From assembly GCA_040080215.1 (NCBI GenBank), contig JBEBIT010000009.1:8488-72487 (forward strand): 64,000 bases of DNA, read 5' to 3'. This DNA comes from CAIUGU01 sp040080215 (GTDB taxonomy: Bacteria; Pseudomonadota; Gammaproteobacteria; Steroidobacterales; Steroidobacteraceae). This document shows, in pieces, positions 38,893 to 46,475 of the stretch (within the stretch, counting starts at the first letter, position 1; each line of letters starts with the position of its first letter). Under the pieces are notes generated by a model. The model ran no database searches and was not told where the DNA came from. It saw nothing but the letters and a program-made list of their open reading frames with translations. The translations under genes and the position numbers were made by a program.

Positions 38893-39807
38893 ATGCCAGA
38901 GTCCCCCCAGTTGATTTCCCTCGGCACGGTCTCCAACGATCCGAGCCCGACGCTTGAATTGCGGGAAGAGTCGTTCCGGTTCGTCAGGGGACTCGCCACC
39001 GAGCTCTCCGCCGGGCGCGTGGACCTGCCTTCCTTCCCCGATATCGCGATGCGCGTCCGCAAGGCGCTGGACGACGAATCGGTGACGATGGAGCAGATCG
39101 CCCGGATCGTCGGCTCTGAAGCGGCGCTGGCAGCCACCATCTTCACGATGGCCAGCTCACCTGCGATGGGCTATGGCGGCAAACCCGTCACCGATCTCAA
39201 GAGCGCCGTGGCTCGCGTCGGCCTCTCCAACGTGCGTGCCGCGGCCCTCGCGTTTTCGCTCGGGCAGCTGCGCAAGGCCGCCCAGTTCCAGTCGATTCGG
39301 GAAGACCTGAACCGTCTCTGGCATCGCAGCACCTACGTGGCTGGCTTGGCCCGCGTGATCGCCATGCGGATCGAGAACGTCAATCCGGACTTCGCGATGC
39401 TCGCGGGGCTGCTCCACAACATCGGCGCCGTGTACGTCCTTGCGAGGATCCAGCGCCAACCGACCTTGGCCAACCTCCCTGCGGTTTGCAGTGACATCTT
39501 CAAGGACTGGACGCCGGGCATCAGCCGCAGCATCGCAGAGAACTGGGGAATGCCGGAAGAAGTCGTGGACGCGATCGGAGAGCAGGCGGCCGTCGATCCC
39601 GGCAGGCGCGGCGTTCCCAAGGTGGCGGATGTGCTGAATCTCGCCCTTCTCGTCGACGCAGATACCGTAAGTTCGCAGGCGGCAGCCACGGGCCAGGCGC
39701 TGCTGGCGGGCTGCGCGCGCATCTGCCTCAATCAAGCCAGATGGCAGGAAATCCTCGATGCGAGCGAGGCGGAAATCACGGCGTTGCAGGCCATCCTGAC
39801 GGGCTGA
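38893..39807 (+). CDS. HDOD domain protein
   Basis: This 304-residue protein is mainly an HDOD domain (about 40-260), an HD-related helical domain without a complete metal-binding set, found in signalling proteins. Recognisable segments are LPSFPDIAMRVRKAL, IVGSEAALAATIF, and the conserved AGLLHNIG region near residue 175. There is no GGDEF or EAL partner domain. Proteins of this type act as adaptors in cyclic-di-GMP, chemotaxis or competence regulation. The ATG at 38893 is preceded only by a weak CCTCC-like context, and the frame extends upstream to 38824. Confidence 0.9.
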   Translation: MPESPQLISLGTVSNDPSPTLELREESFRFVRGLATELSAGRVDLPSFPDIAMRVRKALDDESVTMEQIARIVGSEAALAATIFTMASSPAMGYGGKPVTDLKSAVARVGLSNVRAAALAFSLGQLRKAAQFQSIREDLNRLWHRSTYVAGLARVIAMRIENVNPDFAMLAGLLHNIGAVYVLARIQRQPTLANLPAVCSDIFKDWTPGISRSIAENWGMPEEVVDAIGEQAAVDPGRRGVPKVADVLNLALLVDADTVSSQAAATGQALLAGCARICLNQARWQEILDASEAEITALQAILTG

Positions 39808-39829
39808 CGAACTCGCCGATTCAGCCTGC

Positions 39830-40369
39830 TCAAGCCAGCGACATCCTCTCGATGGAGCCGGTCAGCGTCTCCTCTCCAAGAGACAAGTACAGCGTCTCGT
39901 CGGACACCGACAGATCGAACTCCATCCGCCGCTCGAGCCGTGCAACCAGGCTTGCAAGGAACTCCCGGTCTACCACCTTGATCTCGAGCGCATCAGCGCG
40001 ATGAATGCGCTCGCCTGCGAGGCGCGCCAGCCAGGGCTCCACGCCTCGATGCGCGTAGATCGCCACACGAGGCGCTGCCTTGCCCGCCTTGTGTAGTCGC
40101 GGTGCTTCGGGCGTGCCCACCTCGATCCAGCACTTGAGCACGCCAGTCAGGTCGCGCACCGACAGTGCGGGCTCGTCAGGGTCGGACAGGCCCTTTGAAA
40201 AGGCGATGCCCTCCGTGTACTCGAGGCAGTAGGCGAGGAGGCGGGTCAGCAGGTACTCCTCTGTCTCGGACGGATGGCGGGCAAGGCGCAGCGACAGGGT
40301 CTCGTAGACACCCCGATCGGCATCGGCAAGCCGTATCGTGAAAACATAAATCGTTGCGCCGAGGGCCAT
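39830..40369 (-). CDS. yaeQ: YaeQ family protein
   Basis: This 179-residue protein starts MALGATIYVFTIRLAD and keeps the YaeQ family order: HPSETEEYLLTRLLAYCL near residue 31, LWIEVG-type block (here CWIEVGTP) near 80, and VYAHRG-type segment. YaeQ has a PD-(D/E)XK-like fold. In E. coli it suppressed an rfaH defect in multicopy, but its biochemical role is unknown. The ATG at 40369 is used instead of the longer frame from 40465. It converges on the HDOD gene with a 22-bp gap. Confidence 0.93.
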   Translation of the reverse strand: MALGATIYVFTIRLADADRGVYETLSLRLARHPSETEEYLLTRLLAYCLEYTEGIAFSKGLSDPDEPALSVRDLTGVLKCWIEVGTPEAPRLHKAGKAAPRVAIYAHRGVEPWLARLAGERIHRADALEIKVVDREFLASLVARLERRMEFDLSVSDETLYLSLGEETLTGSIERMSLA

Positions 40370-40712
40370 GTCGTCACCGCTTGAGGTCGTAGCCGGCAGT
40401 TGCAGCCGGATCCGGCCGGACAACGGAACGGGACGGCGAGCCGGAAAGAAATGTGCGGCCGCCATGGTACTCCTGCTGCGGTTCCGGAAACGCGGCGTTC
40501 ACATCTGGACGGCGACCGCGCCTTCGATTTATCTTTTCTGTCGCACTCCTGCACGGTAGTTGGGCGCACACTGTGGCTCGGGAACTCGGGCCTTGCGCGA
40601 ACGTCTACGGGAGCGGCGTGGATTCTTCAAGAAGCTCCCGCCGCGCTTGCCGGGCGGAATCCAGCAAGACACCAGAACCCGACTTCAGAACGATTTCGAG
40701 GAGACAACGACA
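40370..40712. other. Divergent intergenic stretch, nothing recognised
   Basis: This gap of about 340 bp lies between yaeQ (minus strand) and the first four-cysteine peptide gene (plus strand). It should contain both promoters. I found no confident promoter pair, repeat, RNA gene or terminator. Several short open frames cross it, but none has a convincing start and family-like sequence. Confidence 0.4.
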
Positions 40713-40979
40713 ATGCTTCGTCCAGTGCTGACAATCGCGGCCCTCACCCTGCTCGGCGGCTGCGCCACCTCTTCCGGCCAGCCCGATGCACCGCAATCGC
40801 GGGCGGCCGGCAACGACGTCACGATCAACTGCTCGGGTGCGAATTCGGACTGGGTGTTCTGCTACCGGAATGCCAACGAGGTGTGCGGACTGTCCGGCTT
40901 CACGGTCGTCACCCGTGACGGCGCGATTGGCGCTGCCGCCAGCAGCAACGACCGCAGATTGATCGTCCGCTGCAAGTAG
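40713..40979 (+). CDS. Small four-cysteine lipoprotein (tandem duplicate A)
   Basis: This 88-residue protein has a lipoprotein signal with lipobox LGGC, lipidated at Cys17. The mature chain contains four further cysteines in conserved positions (INCSG, VFCYR, EVCGL, VRCK), which suggests two disulfides. The central SGFTVVTRDG resembles a GY-x-V pattern seen in short proteobacterial envelope proteins. It has a paralogue directly downstream at 41093, with the same first five residues and the same cysteine pattern. Function unknown. Confidence 0.82.
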   Translation: MLRPVLTIAALTLLGGCATSSGQPDAPQSRAAGNDVTINCSGANSDWVFCYRNANEVCGLSGFTVVTRDGAIGAAASSNDRRLIVRCK

Positions 40980-41092
40980 CTCGCTCGGAATCGCCAATCC
41001 AGCGAAGCGGACTACTGCATTGTCCTTATTCCGTCGCGCCCACGGCGATCGCTAGGATCGTCCCCGTGTGAAGATACGGGGAGATCTCGAAG

Positions 41093-41362
41093 ATGCTTCG
41101 TCCATTCCTGACGTTTTCTGTCATTCCGTTGGTGTGTATCTGCGCGACTTCCGCCCCACAGGCGGCCGCGCGAAAGGAACGTGCCGCCGAGGATGTCATC
41201 ACGGTCAACTGTTCGGGGCCAACCGGGGGCTGGGTGTTCTGCTACCGCAGCGCGAGCCAAGCCTGCGGGCCGACGGGTTACACCGTCGTGCGTCGCGAGG
41301 GAGCCATCGGAGCAACGGCGTCGCAAGAAGACGCGCGCGTGCTGGTCGTGAAGTGCAATTGA
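41093..41362 (+). CDS. Small four-cysteine secreted protein (tandem duplicate B)
   Basis: This 89-residue protein is a diverged copy of the upstream gene. It keeps the four mature cysteines (VNCSG, VFCYR, QACGP, VKCN) and the GYTVVRREGAIGA core. Cys17 is retained, but the residue before it is Ile, not Gly, so the lipobox is broken. A Sec-type cleavage near AAA at 24-26 is more likely, which would make this copy soluble in the periplasm. GGGGAG lies before the ATG. Confidence 0.8.
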   Translation: MLRPFLTFSVIPLVCICATSAPQAAARKERAAEDVITVNCSGPTGGWVFCYRSASQACGPTGYTVVRREGAIGATASQEDARVLVVKCN

Positions 41363-41495
41363 ACGTTCGCAAAAGCCGCTGACCGCACGATCAGGATTCT
41401 CCACCACTCGATCTGGTTGGGGCGCGGGGGGGCAGCAGCCCGTCGCGCCTTCCCTTCTCTCAGCTGCACCCCTACCTCAGGTTCAAGGAGACTCC

Positions 41496-41900
41496 ATGCA
41501 ATACCCCTATGGCACGACCATCGCAGTGGCAGACGGTGAAACACTGCGCATCCTGCGCAATGCCGGCGATGAGGCCCACCTGCGACTCGAAGAACTGGCG
41601 GAACCCCACCTGCATGGCCACAACAAGGGATCCGGGCTACGCCACCACAGCAGCACAACGAACCATGATGCCAGCCGCCTGCGCGAAGACAGTTTCGCCT
41701 CTGCTGCGGCCGACTGGTTGAATGAGCGGACCATCAGCGGGGAGATCGAACGGCTGTTCATCGTCGCCACCCCCAAGACGCTGGGTGAACTGCGGCGGCA
41801 CTACCACAAGACCCTTGAAGCCCGGTTGCTCGGCGAATTGATCGGGGAACACACCGGGGACTCGCTGGCGCATCTGCACGAGGTGCTGGTCGCCCCCTGA
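41496..41900 (+). CDS. Host attachment protein family (PF10116-like)
   Basis: This 134-residue cytoplasmic protein fits the family annotated as required for attachment to host cells in Agrobacterium. It opens with the GTTIAVADGETLRILR beta strand and has the DSFASAAADWLNE helix and the LFIVATPKTLGELR strand-helix typical of the family, which is distantly related to archaeal release factor/eRF1 domain 2 folds. A clear AAGGAG precedes the ATG. The name reflects one historical phenotype; the actual function in free-living bacteria is unclear. Confidence 0.85.
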   Translation: MQYPYGTTIAVADGETLRILRNAGDEAHLRLEELAEPHLHGHNKGSGLRHHSSTTNHDASRLREDSFASAAADWLNERTISGEIERLFIVATPKTLGELRRHYHKTLEARLLGELIGEHTGDSLAHLHEVLVAP

Positions 41901-41927
41901 AGATGGCGATCAAGCAACAGAGGAACG

Positions 41928-41957
41928 CCCCCGACGCTCCACAGGGAACGTCGGGGG
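41928..41957 (+). terminator. Terminator-like hairpin after host attachment gene
   Basis: A 9-bp GC-rich stem (CCCCCGACG / CGTCGGGGG) with a 12-base loop lies 28 bp after the stop. There is no T run, so it is at best a weak terminator. Confidence 0.35.
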
Positions 41958-42025
41958 ACATCGTCATGGGGAGTCGATTGCCCTCTCCCATTCCGGCGCA
42001 CTGAGTCGCCGGGGCACTTGAAAGC

Positions 42026-42047
42026 GCGGGCAGCCGAAGCTGCCCGC
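42026..42047 (-). terminator. Terminator with TTCG tetraloop for the MBL-fold gene
   Basis: On the minus strand GCGGGCAGC-TTCG-GCTGCCCGC forms a perfect 9-bp stem with a very stable tetraloop, followed by GCTTTC. It starts ten bases after the stop codon of the gene at 42057. The T run is short. Confidence 0.6.
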
Positions 42048-42056
42048 TTCAGGACC

Positions 42057-43526
42057 TCAAGGCACCGGGCGCCCTGGGATCGTCGCGTAGAAATCGGCCT
42101 TGGTGATCGGCCGATCCGGCACGGGTGCATGCACCGATACCAGCGTGTTGTACTTGAAGCCCAGACGCTCGAAGTTGTCAGCCATCGCGACGTGCGTGAA
42201 CAGGCCCTCCGCGGGGGGCGGCGTGTTCGGTGCAGGCATGTTGAACATGTCCGCATAGGCCACGATCCCTTCCTTCGGCAGGTAGGCGACCAGCAGGCCG
42301 TCGGCGTGGGCGATGCCCTTCATGAGGTGCACTTCCACCGTCCGGTTGCCGTCCGTGAACACCCGCTTGTCACCTACCGCGTCGATCACCGGCTTCTTGC
42401 CCGACTTGGCGATCGCATCCGGGGCGAGCGTCCGCGGGGCATTCAGCCACTTGTCGAAGTACGCCTTGTTGGGCTCGGCCATGACAAGCGTGATGCCTTC
42501 TGCCACCGGCGCGGCCAGGCCGCTGGTGTGATCGGCATGGTGATGCGACACGATGCCGTAGCGGATCGGCTTGTTCGGAATCACGCGCTTGGCTTCGGCA
42601 ATGATGGCCATGCCACGCGCTTCGTTCTGGGGACCTGGCTCGAACAGCAGGATGTGGTCCGCAAACTCGACCGCGAGCGCGACGTAGCCACCCGTGATGC
42701 GATAGACCCCGTCTGCGAGTTTCTCGGAAGCCGCCGGGGGCGGTGCGCCGCCGGGAGGTCCACCCGCGCCGCCAGCAGGCGGAGCCGGAGGAGTCAGCAG
42801 TGCCTTCAGGTTGGCGGGATTCGCCGTCGCGCCCTGCACGAACATGTCGAAGCTCGGCCAGCCGGCACGGGTCTGCCTTATTTCAGCCGGGAACTTGAGG
42901 CCGTAGCTGTCGCGGTAGCCGCTGTAGCTGGTCGAGACCAGCATGTCGCCGTAGATCGGGTGTTCGAGCCAGGTCTCGACCTTGTCGACCAGGCTGGACT
43001 GGGCATTGATGTAGCCCACCAGCTTGTACGCTTGTCCACCCGGCGACTTCGGCGCTGCAGGGCTCCACGTGACGACGTACTGGCGATTGGCGCCCGAACC
43101 GGTTGCGCGGGACGTAGCATTGTTGGCCGCTGCGCCCTTCAGGAAGCCCCATGGCGTGATCCAGATTTCAAGCTGCTGGCCCCATGCGGCCTGCGCAGGC
43201 GTGATGTTCTGCTGGAACTGGCCGATCGAGGCCGGAGTGCCCTGGGGCGGCGTGGCATACGTCGTTGCCGTGGCGCGCGAAGCGGGCTGCGCGAAGTCGA
43301 TGGCACGAACGTAGTCGTTCAGGTTCTGGCGCGGCCAAGGGTTGTTGGCGTTGCTGTTCTGCCCGAGGTTGTAGTTGGCGGCCACACCGAAATAGCTCAC
43401 CGACGTCACGGTGTCGATGCCCATGGCTTTGGCCGAGTTGCTGATAACGGTCTTGGCATCCTGAGCGCCCGCGGTTGTCGCCGCGAACAGCATCAGTGCC
43501 AGCGCACCGAGTGTCCTTGTGGTCAT
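42057..43526 (-). CDS. Secreted metallo-beta-lactamase-fold hydrolase
   Basis: This 489-residue protein has a signal peptide (1-21, ending AGA), an N-terminal domain of about 220 residues that I do not recognise, a Pro/Gly/Ala-rich linker near 248-268, and a C-terminal metallo-beta-lactamase domain. The zinc motif appears as SHHHADHTSG near residue 327, with a later histidine in KGIAHADG. Such proteins hydrolyse many substrates, including lactams, thioesters and lactones; none can be chosen here. The start ATG follows GAGGGGAAG. Confidence 0.87.
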   Translation of the reverse strand: MTTRTLGALALMLFAATTAGAQDAKTVISNSAKAMGIDTVTSVSYFGVAANYNLGQNSNANNPWPRQNLNDYVRAIDFAQPASRATATTYATPPQGTPASIGQFQQNITPAQAAWGQQLEIWITPWGFLKGAAANNATSRATGSGANRQYVVTWSPAAPKSPGGQAYKLVGYINAQSSLVDKVETWLEHPIYGDMLVSTSYSGYRDSYGLKFPAEIRQTRAGWPSFDMFVQGATANPANLKALLTPPAPPAGGAGGPPGGAPPPAASEKLADGVYRITGGYVALAVEFADHILLFEPGPQNEARGMAIIAEAKRVIPNKPIRYGIVSHHHADHTSGLAAPVAEGITLVMAEPNKAYFDKWLNAPRTLAPDAIAKSGKKPVIDAVGDKRVFTDGNRTVEVHLMKGIAHADGLLVAYLPKEGIVAYADMFNMPAPNTPPPAEGLFTHVAMADNFERLGFKYNTLVSVHAPVPDRPITKADFYATIPGRPVP

Positions 43527-43711
43527 TGCTTCCCCTCACTGGTGATGAATATCTGCGCGATTGCCCGGCCTCCACAGGGGTGGTGAACGAGCGAGGAAGC
43601 GATGGTGCAGGGTGCGCGCAGCACAAGGCAAGAGGCCGAAACGTGAAGTATTGTGGGGGTGGCCACCCTGCAACGCCGCAGGCGCGCGGGGGCAGGGAAA
43701 AGACCGGAAAG

Positions 43712-44362
43712 CTACTCGCCCAACCGGCGTTTCAGGCCGTCGATCTCCTCGCGCAAAGCGGCAACTGTCCGCTCGAGGACATCGAGGCGCTCGCCGGTCG
43801 ATGACGACCGGGCCTCGCGTACCGACTCCGTCGCCGTCGCAGGCTCGGCAATCTCGATCTCGCCGCCGAACAGGTGGGCGAAGCGCGAATCGCGCCGGTT
43901 CGGCTCCCGGGGCAGACGGACGACAAACGGACCGTCCTCTCGCACCGCCAATGAGGTCAGCGCGGATTCGACGTCGGCAACGTCCCCGGCCTCGGCCATG
44001 CGCGCGGTGCGTGCCTTGAGCTCGCCGGGCGTCTGCGGCCCGCGCAGCAACAGCTCACACAGTATCGCGGTCGCGAGCGGCGTGAACTCGAGGGTGCCGA
44101 AACCGGTATTGCAGAAGCGATGCTGATACTTCGGCACCCGGCTGCCAAAGCCGGATCGCTCGAGGATCAGGTGCTTGGCGACCAGCCCGTCGACCGCCGC
44201 CTGCACCGCCCGCTCCTCGAGATCCATGAGCGGATCGCGGTTGCTCTTCTGGTTGCAGGCATTCGTCAGCGCGTTGAGCGACAGCGGATACTGGTCCGGC
44301 GTCGTGATCGCCTTCTCGATCAGGCAGCCGATGATACGAGCCTCGACGGGGTTCAGCAGCAT
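43712..44362 (-). CDS. yceH: YceH family protein (DUF480)
   Basis: This 216-residue protein has two winged-helix domains followed by a C-terminal coiled coil (ERTVAALREEIDGLKRRL). The family-specific start LNPVEARIIGCLIEK and the YPLSLNALTNACNQKSNRDP block are well conserved. The cellular role is unknown, although a DNA-binding fold is plausible. I choose ATG at 44362; an in-frame GTG at 44368 is possible. It follows the dihaem cytochrome gene by 18 bp on the same strand. Confidence 0.93.
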   Translation of the reverse strand: MLLNPVEARIIGCLIEKAITTPDQYPLSLNALTNACNQKSNRDPLMDLEERAVQAAVDGLVAKHLILERSGFGSRVPKYQHRFCNTGFGTLEFTPLATAILCELLLRGPQTPGELKARTARMAEAGDVADVESALTSLAVREDGPFVVRLPREPNRRDSRFAHLFGGEIEIAEPATATESVREARSSSTGERLDVLERTVAALREEIDGLKRRLGE

Positions 44363-44380
44363 CGACACTATCGATTCAAC

Positions 44381-45367
44381 TCAAGGCGCACGTGACGCCA
44401 CATAGGCCGCTACGGCCATCAGTTCCGTGTTGGTCATCTGGCCGATCACCGGCTTCATGAGTTCGGTCCCGGGACCCGTGCGCGTGCCTGAGCGCATGTC
44501 GACCATCTGGCGCATCAGATAGCTCGGCGAGCGTCCCGCAATGGCCGGCACGTCGCCCATGCCGCGCAGGTCCTTGCCGTGGCACGTGCCGCAAGGCTGT
44601 GTCTTGCCCCTGCCCGTCGTCACCGTCACGGCCCCTCTATTGATGTAGCCCTGCGGGACATAAGCGATGAAGCCGACACGCGGATTGCGCAGCACTTCCA
44701 CTGCCTCGACATCTTCCGGCACTTCGATGATGCGCGGGCCGATGGGTTCCTGCTTGCCCCCGGCGATCGGCAGGAACATTCCCACCGACGTCGTCGTCTC
44801 CGGCACGGTCTTGGTCTCGACGACCTTGATCCACGGCTTGGCCTTGATCGAACTGAAGTACGCAGCCGCCTGGCGGATCTCGTCGTCCGTCATGCCCTTC
44901 GCGATGTTCGCCATAACCGTGGTATTCGCCTTGCGGGAATCGGCCGACTTGCGTGTGCCGGCGCGGAACGCCTGCATCTGCTCGAGGAAGTAATTGAGCG
45001 GCAGGCCGGCGATCGGCGCGTTCTCGGGACGGCCCTGTCCATTCGGGTAGTGACACAGCGCGCAGGCCCACACGTCAGGCTGCTTGCCCTTGGCCACGAT
45101 GGGCGGCATGGCGGGATGATCGCCCGGGAACCAGTCGGCCGGTCCGAACCGGTCGCCGACCTGTGCGCGGGTGAACTGGGCTGTCGATCCCGGCAGCGTG
45201 TACAGCTTGGGATCAGGCGTGGGTGCAGCTGCCGGCGCCGGCGCCGGCGCGGGTGCAACCTGTGCAGCGTCCTTGAATCCATAGGCCCAGGGCGGCGGCG
45301 CTTCAGGCGCACCAGCCAGTGCCGTTCCCGCGATCAACGTCAGAATCAAGCCACTCGTCTTGCGCAT
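44381..45367 (-). CDS. Secreted dihaem cytochrome c
   Basis: This 328-residue protein has a signal peptide (1-19), a Pro/Ala-rich low-complexity stretch at about 34-52, and two c-type haem sites, CALCH near residue 100 and CGTCH near 258. The distal Met ligand candidates are M92 or later in domain 1 and M270 or later in domain 2. The c553/c4-like repeats (PENAPIAGLPLNYFLEQM; VPAIAGRSPSYLMRQM) show an internal duplication. It should carry electrons in the periplasm. It sits downstream of an SDR gene and upstream of yceH on the same strand. Confidence 0.87.
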   Translation of the reverse strand: MRKTSGLILTLIAGTALAGAPEAPPPWAYGFKDAAQVAPAPAPAPAAAPTPDPKLYTLPGSTAQFTRAQVGDRFGPADWFPGDHPAMPPIVAKGKQPDVWACALCHYPNGQGRPENAPIAGLPLNYFLEQMQAFRAGTRKSADSRKANTTVMANIAKGMTDDEIRQAAAYFSSIKAKPWIKVVETKTVPETTTSVGMFLPIAGGKQEPIGPRIIEVPEDVEAVEVLRNPRVGFIAYVPQGYINRGAVTVTTGRGKTQPCGTCHGKDLRGMGDVPAIAGRSPSYLMRQMVDMRSGTRTGPGTELMKPVIGQMTNTELMAVAAYVASRAP

Positions 45368-45438
45368 GCGCTTCAGGTCCCGAAAAAAAGATCAATTGAG
45401 GATTCAAACGACAGACTGGGCGAGACAGCGTCGCACCG

Positions 45439-46134
45439 CTACTTGAGCAGGCGTCCACCCTCGAGGTCGATGTTCACGCCGTTGATGGCCGGATTGTCGA
45501 GCAGGAACAGCGTCGCCTGCGCGACATCGTCGGTTGTGGCGAGGCGTCCCGTGAGCGTGCCACCGCGCGCTGCATCCAGGACCTGCGGCTTGCCGCTCCA
45601 GGCATCGGTGTCGCTCACGATGCCGGGGTGCAACGCGGTCACGCGGATCGGGGCCAGTTCGACCGCGAGCGCCCGCACCATGCTTTCCACTCCACCGTTG
45701 ACCGTCGATACCGTAATCGAACCCGGATAGGGCCGGTTCTTGGCCTGGCCACCGAGGAGCACGATGGAAGTGGCGGGTGTCATGCGCGGCAAGAGTGTGT
45801 GCACGACTTCCGTGTAACCGACCAGCTTCATCGTGACGAGGCTGAGCGCCCGCGCGACATCGTAGGTCCGCACCGAGTTCTGGTCGCGCTCGATGGCAGA
45901 CAGCACCAGATGGTCGACCTGTCCCAGCCCGGCAAGGGCCGCGGCAATGTCGAGGGGCTTGGTCAGGTCCAACGCGAGTCCGGTGACCCCAAGGCCGATC
46001 TCGCGGGCGATGCCCGCCGTCCGCTCGGCGTCGCGCCCCGTGATCACGACGTTTTCACCTCGCCGGGCCAGCGCCACCGCCACCGCCCGCCCAATGCCTG
46101 CCGTTCCCCCGACAATCAATGCGTTCACCGGCAT
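45439..46134 (-). CDS. Atypical SDR-family protein lacking the YxxxK catalytic pair
   Basis: This 231-residue Rossmann protein has GGTAGIGRA at 9-17 for dinucleotide binding, a TGRD segment after strand 2, and the LHPGIVSDT and NGVNIDLEGG blocks of classical short-chain dehydrogenases. Where the catalytic Tyr-x-x-x-Lys should lie it reads VSTVNGGVESM, without Tyr or Lys. It may therefore be a non-classical enzyme or a nonenzymatic NAD(P)-binding protein. The ATG follows GAGGGGG closely. Confidence 0.85.
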   Translation of the reverse strand: MPVNALIVGGTAGIGRAVAVALARRGENVVITGRDAERTAGIAREIGLGVTGLALDLTKPLDIAAALAGLGQVDHLVLSAIERDQNSVRTYDVARALSLVTMKLVGYTEVVHTLLPRMTPATSIVLLGGQAKNRPYPGSITVSTVNGGVESMVRALAVELAPIRVTALHPGIVSDTDAWSGKPQVLDAARGGTLTGRLATTDDVAQATLFLLDNPAINGVNIDLEGGRLLK

Positions 46135-46475
46135 CCCCCTCTTCTGTCCGCGCGCTACCCCGATCCCGAGGGCGGCAACGGTACCAGACTTAAGGGAGGT
46201 GCGTGAGCCACCGCCCGCGCGACGCGGCGGCGCGGCGACCCGGCAAGCCTCAACCCTCGCCCCCTTTCCTAAGTGACCGGCGTCCCGTGACGGCCGCTCC
46301 CAAGGGATTGTCTTGCTTCAGGAAAGGCCAAGCCCGGCCGTTACAACCTGCGGGCGGGTCCCTCTTGCGAATCTGGAGACGGCTTCCCAGTGCAGAACCT
46401 AAGGCGGGACTGACAATCGCGAACCGCTTCGGCTCCGCCTAGCGCTCTTACTTCAAGCAACCGGATCGGGACCAC
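46135..46475. other. Divergent intergenic stretch, nothing recognised
   Basis: This gap of about 340 bp separates the SDR gene (minus strand) from the hybrid kinase (plus strand). Both promoters should lie here. I saw no consensus promoter, operator palindrome, terminator or small gene with confident features. Confidence 0.4.

Noticed and set aside
42018..43586. 522-codon plus-strand frame opposite the MBL-fold gene
   Set aside because: The minus-strand gene has a signal peptide, zinc motif and terminator; the opposite frame has none.
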